Positions 22,795-32,939 of a DNA stretch of 64,000 nucleotides are shown here, one piece after another. Position 1 is the first letter of the stretch. Each line of letters starts with the position of its first letter. The translations under genes were made by a program, and so were the position numbers. The stretch covers positions 1 to 64,000 of the forward strand of contig JAUIRK010000732.1 of assembly GCA_030549495.1 (NCBI GenBank). The letters run 5' to 3'. A model generated the notes under the pieces. It was not told the DNA's origin, ran no database searches, and saw nothing but the letters and a program-made list of their open reading frames with translations. The stretch comes from Nectonema munidae. Lineage: Eukaryota > Nematomorpha > Nectonematoida > Nectonematidae.

Positions 22795-23235
22795 GGTGAT
22801 AGCACTCATACTGTGTATGGAGAAACTACAGCGAATCATCGCTTCAGATTAAGCATGATTGACGTAAACTTTGAGGAAGTCAATCTTGTTTAATTTACTT
22901 CTATTCTTTTGTAATTTTATATTAACTCAAAATGTTTCATCAAGGTTATAAATATTATATGAAGAAAAACAAAATCTACATTAACAATATGAAAATGTTT
23001 TTCTATAGATGAAATTTTGTAAAAAGGAATTTAAAATATATTTTTTTTTCCTATATTTACATCAATTAGTAAAAGATCAGCGTAAGTCGATTATCAAATT
23101 TCATATGAATATATTCAATACAATTTAATTTGTGTATATATTAAACATCAAAGTTTACGTCAATCATGCTTAATCTGAAGGGATGATTGGCTATAATTTT
23201 TGTGTATAAAGTATGGGTGCTATATCACTGTAATC
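22795..23235. mobile_element. MITE with about 80-bp terminal inverted repeats
   Basis: The left arm, about 22,798-22,880, begins GATAGCACTCATAC and ends ATTGACGTAAACTTTG. The right arm, 23,150-23,230, is its reverse complement with a few changes. The interior is AT-rich and non-coding. A single end of the same family lies at 5,158-5,245. Confidence 0.7.
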
Positions 23236-23697
23236 AAATTCCATTGTTTATTCATATACAATGTGGACAGTAACATAGCAAAAGTTGTTCATACCACGAT
23301 TGTTGTTGAAAGGGCAGTTAGCTAGAACCTAACAAGCTTTCTCTTCTGGACACAAATCTCCGGTTACCTTTATGATTACAATATTTTCAACAAAGCAAGT
23401 AATATGGTTAGGAAAATTATAAGAAGATTAAATGCCTAAGGAAAAGATTATCTGTCAAGCAGCTGTCAATCACTGTCAAAAGCTAGCTTTTTGTCGTTGT
23501 TAGCTTTTTCTACGGCTGAGAGATATAAAATTTTATCAAAAATGCTAAGGATATGGTGTAGTAAATGATATGCACATGTTGATGTAGATGACAAATGTTA
23601 TTATATGGGTGCCTTATTTTTCGACTGAAAGCAGCTTGCTTCATAATGTTAGAACAAAATTTTATTGCCCTCACCTGCAGTGGGTAGACGCATCTAA

Positions 23698-23847
23698 TTC
23701 GCAGCGCGCTCAGTACTCATTCTGAACGCTATGCGTGCTATCGCGACTTCCAGTGTCCAGTCAAATGCGCTAGACGTGGCTGTTCATAGTTCTTTCGACG
23801 AAGAAGCCGTGAAGAAGTATACGTTGTATGATTCCATCACTCTGTAG
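23698..23847 (+). other. ORF A: small conserved open stretch upstream of receptor 1
   Basis: The open frame carries SNALDVAVHSSFDEEAVKKY then TLYDSITL and a stop. The matching position in unit 3 (58,690-58,848, minus) reads SNALGVADGTSFNEDFVNKY then TLYDSFLSS. About 90 bp align without a gap, although about a quarter of positions differ and most differences change the residue. A splice-acceptor-like TTTATTGCCCTCACCTGCAG lies just upstream (23,661-23,680). It could be an exon of a receptor or neighbouring gene, or just shared non-coding DNA. No family is recognised. Confidence 0.35.
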
Positions 23848-24059
23848 ATTAGGAGGAATTTTTCATCAAAAGAAAAAAGCTTCGTGTGTGTTAAATATAA
23901 TCATGATCTAAGAATTGCGAACGTTCCACCCTTCTTTAAAATCTTTTTATCTATCAAATCAATTTCTCAGACAAAGAATCGAGTACTTCCTATCGATTTC
24001 CGAAAACAAAGAAATAGGTAGAAGAGAAAATCAGTTTTTCTTTTAGATTGGAAAACGCG

Positions 24060-24236
24060 ATGCTCTTTATGACAATTTTCTCTGTAGCTTCTTCAAAAAT
24101 ATTACTTCTGACTATTTGCACGCTTTTAATAGTGTTTTTAGCAAATGTAATTATACCTCCATTAAAACTTTCAATAAATCTCTTGTTCGTCATCTTACTT
24201 TTGAATAATTTCATTTCCCTGTTCTACGATGTATAA
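24060..24236 (+). pseudogene. ORF B copy 1: small two-helix hydrophobic ORF, altered start
   Basis: The ATG-initiated form has 58 codons. The 86-codon version in unit 2 (42,888-43,148) starts MEYFVSIS; here the same position is ATC. A stop and a 2-bp length change separate the two halves in this copy. The shared C-terminal 52 residues form two hydrophobic stretches (KILLLTICTLLIVFLANVI and SINLLFVILLLNNFISLFY). The pattern resembles transmembrane helices 1-2 of a receptor. It lies about 440 bp before the receptor ATG on the same strand. Confidence 0.35.
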
Positions 24237-24676
24237 AATTCCATACATGTGTTGTTGTATATATATCCTTATATTTATACACACGCTTACATACACATTG
24301 ATCTATTTTTCAAAGCTCTTTATCGTGTGTTTTCCCTAATAAGTATTCGGTATTACTACTTTTCTAATACTGTATACTAGTTCTGGTTTTATATTGAAAA
24401 TTGATGTGTATCTTACTTTTTTTCCTTCTACTTCTGTTTCCCATGCCTTTCATCTAAATGTTCTTCGTTCAAACGCATTTGGAAAAATTTCTGTTCTTAA
24501 TTTAATCCATTTTAAATGTAATTTATCAAATAAGTAAATATCTCATAAAACTTACATTTCTATTTCGCTTTAACTACCGTATTTGTTCGGCACATTCTTT
24601 TTAAAAACTGAAGAACACCATGAAATCATTTTTTGCTCCAAAAAATTCAAAGTGCCAAATCTAAACAAATTTAATA

Positions 24677-25774
24677 ATGAATATTTCCAGAGAGTTTTAT
24701 TGCAAATTTAAATATTCTGAGAAGTATGAAAAGTTTTCGCTTCTTATCGCCATCTTGTTCGGCTTATTTGGCAATTTGTTTTCAGCGCATGTCTTGAAGA
24801 AGTTATACGATAAGCACAAAATTTACAAGTATCTATTCCTTTTTGCGGTCTTCAACGAATTGATTTGTCTTCTCTACATCATGACGCCCTTAACCACCTA
24901 CTTTGCAAATGAAATAGGAAGTTCCTTTGTATTCTCTTGTTGGTGGCTAAAACTGCACAGCATCTGCTTCGAATTTGTGCGCGCCATTTTACTTATCGAA
25001 AGCAGATACTGCATCACCCTTTACATTTACTCGAGGTTTTGGGAATTTAGCCTGAAGAAAATGACGTGGCTCAACAGTTTCTTGTTTAAAAGGGGCCTGT
25101 GGGTCTCATTAAGTGTATCGTTTATCATTAATCTACCTCTCTTATTCATGTACAAGATAATCAAAAACAGTTGTGAGACCAGTCAATACCAGTGTGTCGC
25201 GGTTGAAAATTTTGTTAACAAACTGTATATGTACTTTCGCGAAGTCATCATATTCTACATTCCTTCTTTTCTCATGATTTATTCATCGTCCGTCCTCACC
25301 ATCTCCATCCTAAAATTTCTTAGAAAGAAGAATGGAGTGATTAGAGAACGGGAAACCAGAGCACAAAATATGTTTCAAAATACGAGAAGTGAAAACGAAA
25401 CTTCAAGAGAGGTGCCAATAAAAGAGAGAACTGTTTGGACGATGTTTCAAACAAAAGACGAATCAATCAACGTTACGACAAAACGTTTTACACAAGCAAT
25501 TCAAAAGATTCAACCTTACTCCAAATCCCTATCTATTATTTTTTTTGTCGGCTTTTACTTACTTACTATCCTTCCAATATTCACTTTGCACTCATATTTT
25601 GGAAGTTTGTCCACAGAGGCTCCAAGATTTCTATTCCTTACTGTGTATAATATAGAAATGTTTCAATACACACTTATATTCTACGTATTCTTTTTCGTTG
25701 ATAAAAACTTTCGTGTCGTAACAAAAAAATCTTTAAAGAATTGCTTTAATAACTGTATCAAATGTCTTTATTGA
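24677..25774 (+). CDS. Rhodopsin-like seven-transmembrane receptor, paralogue 1
   Basis: An uninterrupted 365-codon ORF. The N-terminus is short, with an N-glycosylation site (NIS, residues 2-4). Seven hydrophobic segments lie at roughly 20-42, 50-72, 88-112, 137-158, 190-212, 286-308 and 325-346. Class A hallmarks include GN in helix 1 (GLFGNLF), a Cys before helix 3 (FSCWW) with Cys in loop 2 (NSCETSQYQC), Pro in helices 4 and 5, and LP in helix 6. Helix 7 ends FYVFFFVDKNFR, where peptide receptors carry NPxxY...FR. The DRY motif is replaced by ESRY and NPxxY is degenerate, so it is a divergent orphan, perhaps peptide-receptor-like. It would act in the plasma membrane. The long third intracellular loop (about 215-285) is basic and polar. 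The ligand is unknown. The ATG is shared by all three copies. Confidence 0.85.
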   Translation: MNISREFYCKFKYSEKYEKFSLLIAILFGLFGNLFSAHVLKKLYDKHKIYKYLFLFAVFNELICLLYIMTPLTTYFANEIGSSFVFSCWWLKLHSICFEFVRAILLIESRYCITLYIYSRFWEFSLKKMTWLNSFLFKRGLWVSLSVSFIINLPLLFMYKIIKNSCETSQYQCVAVENFVNKLYMYFREVIIFYIPSFLMIYSSSVLTISILKFLRKKNGVIRERETRAQNMFQNTRSENETSREVPIKERTVWTMFQTKDESINVTTKRFTQAIQKIQPYSKSLSIIFFVGFYLLTILPIFTLHSYFGSLSTEAPRFLFLTVYNIEMFQYTLIFYVFFFVDKNFRVVTKKSLKNCFNNCIKCLY

Positions 25775-25814
25775 TCTTAAAATTCTGTCAACAGTAAGTT
25801 GTAACAATTTGTGT

Positions 25815-25820
25815 AATAAA
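25815..25820 (+). promoter_or_regulatory. Polyadenylation signal of receptor 1
   Basis: AATAAA lies 41 nt after the stop, within GTGTAATAAAGCAG. The same hexamer and context are conserved in the other two copies. Confidence 0.55.
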
Positions 25821-26125
25821 GCAGTTATTTCATTGCATTATGGTTTCACAATTTTGGCCAATTTAAATTTTCTCTAAGCTTTTTAAATATAAAAACATTG
25901 ACATTCAAAATAAATATTTCTTTTCTTTATATTAAGGTCAAACAAACAAAAATCTTAAATGCAAAACTAAGTATAAGCCTTCCTTCGACGCATATAATCT
26001 GTGAAGAAGAAGAGGGGGGCAAAAGCTATATAATTAAATGATTTTACTTTTTTCCCAAGAAAATGATTTTTAAAAGCCATATAAAAAAATGTATATCAAA
26101 TTTTCTGCAAGACTACTTCTGTATT

Positions 26126-26514
26126 TTGTTGTTCTAAAGAAATTGCCTGATTTTCCAACTTTGACGTTTTGCTTCGCATTTCGGCTTCGTGAAAAAACTA
26201 CCTAGGAAAATATCTCAAATGAGAAAACCCCTTTTACTTATTCAGATTTTTTTGAAATGAAAATTTTTTTAACTTAATACAAGATCTATATCATAAGAAA
26301 AATATCAACATAGAAATGAAAAATATAATTATTTGATTATGTAAGTTATATACGTTCATCATTAGTCTAGAGCGCGAAAAATATAGAACTAAAAAAGTTT
26401 AAAAATTGACCTTATAGTATTGACTTTATTAATTTAAAAAAACAAAAAAATTGATAAAAATCTAACAAAATACTAGAAATAAAAACTTTTTTTTACCCTT
26501 TCTTTGATACTTTC
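26126..26514. other. AT-rich spacer
   Basis: No gene is seen. Similarity to the 3' flanks of receptor units 2 and 3 fades after ATTTTGTT (about 26,118). Around 26,405-26,435 the words TTGACCTTATAG and ATTGACTTTATT belong to the dispersed TTGACTTTATTGAC word. Confidence 0.35.
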
Positions 26515-26707
26515 TTATTTTCTACAAGACTTGTAATGTAATATTGATAAGAATTTGCATTTGGACCATTGTACCCCAACTTCTTCGAACAAATCTTTAA
26601 ATCGAGGATGATTCAATTTATTCAAAGGTATATTTGCTGACAAAAAAGATTCTCTTACTTTCTTCACAAAGTTATTATCACTAATAAACGTTTGAACTTT
26701 TGAAGAA

Positions 26708-27555
26708 AAAACGGATCTTTTCGGTTTCACTGCCGCAAAAACTATGAAACCAAAATGCACTTTTCAAATGCAGTTTTTTATGCTCTTCTCGAAAATGTGA
26801 TTATTTTTTTCGAGAAAGGAAAAATAAAAAAGTTATGGCTATTTAAAATTTTTTTATTTCCTATGCATTTGTAAGAACACAAAATCTTTAAAAAACACAA
26901 CGTTTTTTTTAAGATTTTCACAAAAAAAAGGTATGGCTATTTAAAGGTCTTTATTTCCTTTCACAAAAATCTTTTAAAAAACATCTTTAGAATTTTGAAC
27001 TATTTTCTAGTACCACCTTGAATAAGTCTTGTCCCTCATGCCGGCGACGCCAAATAAATTCACATAGGCAACCATCTATCATTTCACGCTTAGATCCACA
27101 GTGCCTTTTGTTACGGCGTTTCAGTTATATAGTTATAGTTAGGTTAGGTCAGGTCTCAGTGTTAACTTACCTCTCTTAGATAGTTGTTGTAGTCCATAAC
27201 CGCGTCATGGCTAACACCCACTTCGTCCCTGCTGAATTTTATGCTTGTGTATTCTTTTGTCCATGCCCATTTTTTCGGTATTATTCCGTTGCAGAAAGTT
27301 GAGAGTTTCATTGGATTGGAGGTGTTCCCAAAACCACTTTAGACTATATTCGTCGCTAGCCATATTATCTGAGGAAAAAATCAAAATTAAGATTTTTAAC
27401 AAATGCATAGGAAATAAACAAATTTAAATAGCCATAACTTTTTTATTTTTCATTTCTCAAAAAAAATAATTACATTTTTGGAAAGAGCATAAAAAACTGC
27501 ATTAGAAAAGTGTATTTTGGTTTCATAGTTTTTGCGGCAGTGTAACCGAAAAAAC
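26708..27555. mobile_element. Foldback/MULE-like element with 9-bp target duplication
   Basis: Inverted arms of about 140 bp (26,715-26,855 and 27,420-27,550) share TTTCGGTTWCACTGCCGC and AAGTTATGGCTATTTAAA. The flanks are perfect 9-bp repeats, TTTGAAGAA (26,699-26,707 and 27,556-27,564). Long terminal repeats with a 9-bp duplication are the signature of Mutator-like elements; no transposase is inside. The interior holds a BTB-like start (27,290-27,363, minus) and GTTAGGTTAGGTCAGGT (about 27,141). Confidence 0.8.
27285..27363 (-). pseudogene. Possible captured BTB-domain start
   Basis: On the minus strand an ATG at 27,363 opens MASDEYSLKW, then FWEHLQSNETLNFLQ. Arthropod TTK/lola-type BTB proteins often begin with a start like MASDEYSLKWNN followed by QSN. 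The match is short (about 18 positions) and ends where no BTB core follows, so this is at best a fragment carried in the foldback element. Confidence 0.3.
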
Positions 27556-27899
27556 TTTGAAGAAGTAGCAAATTTTGAATTCTTTTTAATTGAAGGTTTT
27601 TTAGTATTTTTATGACTTTCAACAAAAAATATTTTCTGTGCTTAACAATGAAATTACAAAGTTTGCAATAGAGTACATTTTTAGGAGTTGAAGTAAACTC
27701 TTCAGGAAGTTTAAATATGATTTCTTTAACTTTTTTGTTAAGAAGACTTCGCACTTTTTGGCATCATGTTTAGGCAAGTGAAAAAATAAGTATTTTTAAA
27801 AAACAAGAATTCTATGCGGCTTTAAAATTGAAATTACAAAAGGTGTCAATACAGAAATGTGTCAAATGTTCACTTCCTCTAGCTTTTCATTTTTAGTCA

Positions 27900-28160
27900 C
27901 ATCAGGCATATAAGATAAAACATATGTCAAACAAATGAGAGCTGGCCTATCTTCTCCTGTACGACATTTTCTCTGTCACTTTTCTCACTCACAAATAATG
28001 TAACGATTGCACAAATGTCGCAACGCAAAAGCACACTTATGCACAAAGCGTGAGACCCTCTCCTCTCTCGTATAGCTCCTCATCCCTAAAGTGAACTCTT
28101 CACTTCTTTTCTCCAAAAGTTTTACATGACTTTGGGCTAGGAAAGCCGCGAGATAGGATG
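27900..28160. repeat. Dispersed terminal repeat of a TIR element family
   Basis: AGCTGGCCTATCTTC, ACATTTTCTCTGTCACTTTT, CTCACTC, CACAAAGCGTGAGA and related words also occur at 45,300-45,460 and, inverted, at 47,170-47,330. There they form the ends of one element. This copy is single and abuts the LINE. Confidence 0.6.
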
Positions 28161-28204
28161 AAGTTAGTAATCTATTCATCAAGAATCTTCCCCTTAGTTT
28201 TAGG

Positions 28205-30220
28205 GACGTCTTGCTGGCAATATATAACTCTTTTATAAAAGATGGGTTTTACCCAGACTGCCATAAAAGGGCTATACTTATTTGTGTGCCAAAGGCTGGC
28301 AAGAAGAGCGGCAAACCGAGTGACCTACGGCCTATCAGTCTTCTCCCTTGCCTGAGCAAAGTGTATGACAAATTAATTTTTGGAGTACTCGATGCTTGGT
28401 GCAAGGAGCATGCAATTATCCCAGAAGAACAGTTTGGATTTAAAAAAGGTTTGTCAACAAATCATGCTCTGCTTACCTTGCATCATGATGTTGCTAAAAG
28501 CTTAAATGATGGCCTCTACGTTGGGATGATATCTTACGACTTGGAAAAGGCTTTTGATACGGTCTGGCATGAGGGTTTGCTGTTCAAACTTAGTAGCATG
28601 TTTGTGCCATCATGCATCTTCAAGGTAGTTCACAGTTTCCTTTCTCGACGCTCATTCCAGATCAGTATAAATAACAAATTTTCAAGGAGAATAAGCCTAG
28701 GCCGCAGGGTCCCCCAAGGTTCACCTTTAAGCCCTCTTCTGTTCAACATCTACATATCTGATATTAGGGACTCTTTCAATAAGTCAATCTATGCTAGGAT
28801 AATCAGTTTCGCAGACGACGTATGTGTATATTACTCCGCTAATCGTGTTCCGCGTATTTGCAAACACCTTACGGACGTAAATACCATATTACGGAGGGTA
28901 TTTCACTGGATGGAACCTTAAGGTGAATTACTCTAAATGCAAGTTCATTATCTTTGGCGCTAATTGTCCCAAAAATAACCCGCCAACTATAGGGAATATT
29001 CCCCGAACCTAAAATATCTAGGAATCAATTGGGATGCAGGATTTAGTTTTCATCGTGAAGCTCACGAAAAGATAAAAAAGGGGAAGAAGGATCTAGCGCT
29101 ATATGGATGTCTTAAAGACTTTGGGGTCAATTCCACGGTGGTAGGCAAGGTCATTAAAATCCTCACAATGCCGAAATTGACTTATGGAAACTCCATTTTG
29201 GGATGCCTTCCCTCAACTTGGACCAACAAAATAGATGACCTCCTGTATAAACTTTTTAGGACTGTTTATGGCAACCCTTTCAGTATTGCTCATATCCGGA
29301 CTTCCTTTTCTTGGTTCCAGAAAAGGTTGGAGAAATTAAATAAAAAGTTTATAGAAAAACTAAGAACACACAAGCATTGCCCACAATTATGCCAAGCTTG
29401 GGAGCTCACGCAAACCCAGGCTGAAGCGTTCTTGGGGGTATATGCTAAAAAAAAGAGAAAAATTATCCTAGGTGACTACCCATATACAATAGCCCCCAAG
29501 CAATAGGGAATTCTGCGTTCTGCGATATAGTTCTGTTTTTTTTCTGAGTTCTAGATCCGCCTACTTGAATTTAGGATTGGCACAAGGTATAAGTCCCAAA
29601 ACAGTTTCATGTTACGAGCTAGGTTAGGCATAGTCGGTAATCTGGCCTCTACAGGAGTCCGCTTGTAGGACCGTCTAAACATTCCAATATTAAAACATAT
29701 ATCCTAGGGACGACATTTAGGGATGGACTTAAATTCCAGGGGTAGATTTTTCCTAACCTAGAATGCCCTAAATTATGTATATCTTTCTTACCCGCTATAA
29801 CATGTATCAAATATTATTTATTAATAATATATAAGATATTGCATGCCTTCTAACGCTTCTATTTTTGTAGCATATACCTTTTATAATCATATTCTTTCAT
29901 TTAGGAACAAGCTAATTCCGTCGTGCCGGTTTTTTACCCTGGTTTTCTTCCTCTGAAGAATTCAAAGGTTTTTACGGTTAGGTAGTGCTCTGGCGACCCG
30001 ATTCTACGTGGTTAGTAATCAAGCTATCACTAGACATTAAGATTGTTTCCCAAATGGGAGCGTTCGCGTTAGGATAGTATCGATCACTCAGCTGTATTTA
30101 TATATTGTCACATAAATTCTTGTAAAATAATATATATAACAAGGTAGCTATGCAGTAACCTATGCAGTATAGCATTTCGGGCGGGCCACGATATCCGAAA
30201 GGATGGGTGCGAACGTCACA
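28205..30220 (+). mobile_element. LINE (Jockey-like), 5' truncated, broken
   Basis: The plus strand carries a nearly complete RT. It reads ICVPKAGKKSGKPSDLRPIS (about 28,280-28,340), EEQFGFKKGLSTNHAL, SYDLEKAFDTVWHEGLLFKL (about 28,533-28,590), PQGSPLSPLLFNIY and SFADDVCVYYS with the catalytic FADD (about 28,810). A frame break after RVFHWMEP (28,921) is followed by the thumb region LKYLGINWDAGFSF. The last ORF (29,138-29,506) ends QAEAFLGVYAKKKRK. The 5' endonuclease part is missing. About 700 bp of apparent 3' untranslated sequence follow; the exact end is uncertain. Confidence 0.8.
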
Positions 30221-32081
30221 AACAACTTAACTTAAATGACTTTGGCAAAAATGATCGTTCCTAAACTTATAATTCTTTTGGAAGCATTCATGAAATTTAT
30301 CACTTTTTTCGTCTTGTTACTTACTTTTATAACATGTTCTACAAATCTGTATATACTCATACCCAAACAGTATTAATATAAAAAGTCGTTATCAACATAT
30401 TCATAATTATGTGTATTGTGAGTGAAGTTGGACTCTTACATATTTTATTACCCTTTTCACTTAAACTTTTTCTTCTTTATAGATTTTAGAATTTAAGGTA
30501 TCAAAGCTCCAATCAGTGTCAGGGTATTTTGAATATTTTTCAATAAAAATGATTGGAAATTGACTTTATTGACGTAAATTTGAAAAATTGACTTTATATT
30601 TTTGTTTGATCCGCACTTTATCAAGTTCCAAATCTTTGTTTCGAACTTTTCAAAGGTTAGAGATTAATTTTATAGAAATTGAGTTTATTGACTTTCTCGT
30701 GCTTTAGACGCATTACTAATTTTTTTTCAATAAAAATAAAGCAAGTAAAAATGGAAAAAACTTTATTTAATTTGAAATAATTGTTATGAAAGGCTTTTAA
30801 AAAGATTTTAGTACACGTGACATTTTATAAAGCATATAAAACAGCAGCTGTCCCCTCCTCCCTGTCAGATAAACGTATATGTTATACATTTTTAAACTTT
30901 CTAATTAAATTCGTAATAAAAAAAATCAAAATTTTTACTTTTATTTAAAAATATTATTTAAGATTTATAAAAATATTTATTTTCAGCTTTTTTACTAATA
31001 GCAAAAAATCTTATAGTTTTTCATCCTTTTTCAAAAATTTCTGATTGCGTTATATTATAAGGATTTCAATAAAACACTTCTCTTGTGATTTTCAAAAAAG
31101 TATTTCTTTGAACTAGCATAAAGAGTAGAGGATTCAACAATTGATTGAATTAACTCAATATTTAAAATAAGGAAGATAAATGGGGTCAGTGATTCATTGT
31201 AAAAAGAAGTTCGTAAACAGGAAGGCATTCCTCATTTAAAGTACTTTCACTGTTCAAAGAATTGTAAGAAATTTTTGAACATGAGTTTTCTCTTTTGAGA
31301 GCGCTCGTTTTCATTACTACTGTCGTTGTCATCTAAATGAATTAACAATAACTCCAGATGCAGCAAGTTGATTTGAGTTTAATTTATAATCCAAAATTGA
31401 AAGTCTCTTCCTTTCCTGAATCTTCATGAGATAACAAAGCGCACGAATTAATTGGTGGCTCAATAAAAACATCAGTGTAGCTGATTTGTTCTTCAGCAAT
31501 TCAGATAAAGAATATCAACAATTTTAAAGCTCTAAAATACAAATTATACAAAAGTATCAATAAATTAAATGTTTTCACTTTTTTCGTCATACCCAATATT
31601 TATAAGAACACTTATTACAACGGCTACAACTTTTGTCCAATTCTTATCCCATTGAAGCTTTTATTACTTATTTTGTTTTATTTACAGAAATTTACCAACA
31701 CCTTGCCAGAATTTCAATCAAAAAATCTAAAGTTTCTTTCCGGTTCAATTTGCTACTAAGATAAATTTTCAATGATTAATATGTTTAGATAAAAGTTTTT
31801 ACTAAAAAATTAAAACACAAAAAAACTTTATCTGCATCGCAAGACGGCTTTTTTGCATACGCGAAAGACGGATGGATATATGCCGTAAAACTCCCAAAAT
31901 GAAAATTTAATATAAAAGGATAATATTCTCGATTTTATTACTATTATGCTATATTTCTTTCTATTTCTTACTAAACAACTGTTTAATCCTTTAGAAACGC
32001 TAAAATATATTTTGATTTTAACGACATCTATGAAAATAAACTTGAAAAAGTACAACTACATAAAAATAGAAAGAATTTATT
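30221..32081. other. AT-rich spacer
   Basis: Only low-complexity sequence is seen. The word TTGACTTTATTGAC and its variants recur at 30,557-30,690. Weak open frames (for example 31,828-32,055, minus) have no recognisable domain. Confidence 0.35.
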
Positions 32082-32089
32082 GTCTAAAC

Positions 32090-32282
32090 CAGCGTTTTTC
32101 AAACTTTTTTTACTGCGACCCATAGCAAGAACCACAGTTTGCATCGCGACCCATAATACTTAGGTGTAATAAGACAAACTCTGTTCACTACATTCATTTA
32201 TTCAGCATCTTTTTTGTCACGCCCCATTTTATTTTTCACGCGACCCACTGAAGGGTCGGGACCCACAGTTTGGAAAACGCTG
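32090..32282. mobile_element. hAT MITE with perfect 8-bp target duplication
   Basis: A 193-bp element begins CAGCGTTTTTCAAAC and ends GTTTGGAAAACGCTG. Subterminal GCGACCCAT and CGGGACCCAC repeats lie inside. Flanks GTCTAAAC (32,082-32,089 and 32,283-32,290) are identical. Terminal sequence and 8-bp duplication fit the hAT superfamily. Confidence 0.9.
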
Positions 32283-32290
32283 GTCTAAAC

Positions 32291-32643
32291 CATTGGTTCT
32301 CAACCTTTTTTTAATCCATGGATCCCTTTTCTCTTCTTTTTTTATTGGTGGACCCCTCATGGACATAAAAAATATTTTATTTTAATATTTTTCACTAATA
32401 AAATTTTTAAGGTTTTGATAAAGAAAATAGTATATAATTAGAATTCATATTGAAATGAAAGCAAAACAATTTTAATTCAATTTTTATAATAATTATAGTG
32501 AAAAATTTACTTTTTTTAAATAAAAAACGCTATGAGGTGGTTTTCTTCATCTTACCATCAAAATATCATTGAGCACATCCAATTTATAATATTTCATCTG
32601 TGAACCCCTGAATTCTTATGTGGACGCCGGTTGAAAAGCCCTG
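32291..32643. mobile_element. Second hAT MITE, adjacent
   Basis: The left end CATTGGTTCTCAACC and right end GGTTGAAAAGCCCTG are the common hAT terminal type (CAGTGGTTCTCAACC). The interior is AT-rich and non-coding. It starts at the base after the target duplication of the preceding MITE. Its own duplication is unclear. Confidence 0.7.
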
Positions 32644-32939
32644 GAAACTAAAAATTCTTTATATCACTAGAAGCTTCTTTTATGCATGATTTTTTTGTGA
32701 GTATTATTTATTTGTTTGTAGAAATGCGTACATCGGTAAGTTGTCGTCAAAATTATATTAGAAGTATATGAAGTATATAAATAATCGCCAGATCATCATT
32801 GATCAGTATTTATTTATATTATTCCTGTGACCATGAAACACTTTTCATTGATCTTCATATCTGTTTACAAATAATCTGGCCTTGAAGCCTTTTTCTATGA
32901 AAAGCGTATTCATATCATAAATTCGAAAACTTGTTCATT

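Larger units (their letters stand above)
23690..26125 (+). repeat. Receptor unit 1
   Basis: This duplicated unit carries the first receptor gene. From the left it holds small ORF A, small ORF B, about 440 bp of AT-rich leader with a TATATATATCCTTATATTTA stretch (about 24,258), the receptor CDS and about 350 bp of 3' flank. Its upstream part (about 23,698-23,960) is shared with unit 3 but not unit 2. ORF B and the leader are shared with unit 2 but absent from unit 3. Confidence 0.85.
26515..27770 (-). pseudogene. CGGBP1-like hAT coding fragment, split by a foldback element
   Basis: On the minus strand the first part (27,770-27,565) reads MPKSAKSS, then PEEFTSTPKNVLYCKLCNFI. VKHRKYF and, in a second frame, FVESHKNTKK follow. 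This is the BED-like finger of CGGBP1-like hAT proteins. The second part (26,707-26,515) continues SKVQTFISDNNFVKKVRESF and SANIPLNKLNHPRFKDLFEE, the next block of that family. The two parts were contiguous before the 848-bp foldback element inserted. Frame changes are present in the first part, and the sequence is lost after about 90 residues of the second. A remnant; no intact gene. Confidence 0.65.

Noticed and set aside
27135-27160. TTAGG telomere-like repeats (GTTAGGTTAGGTCAGG)
   Set aside because: There are only about two units, inside a foldback element. No array is present.
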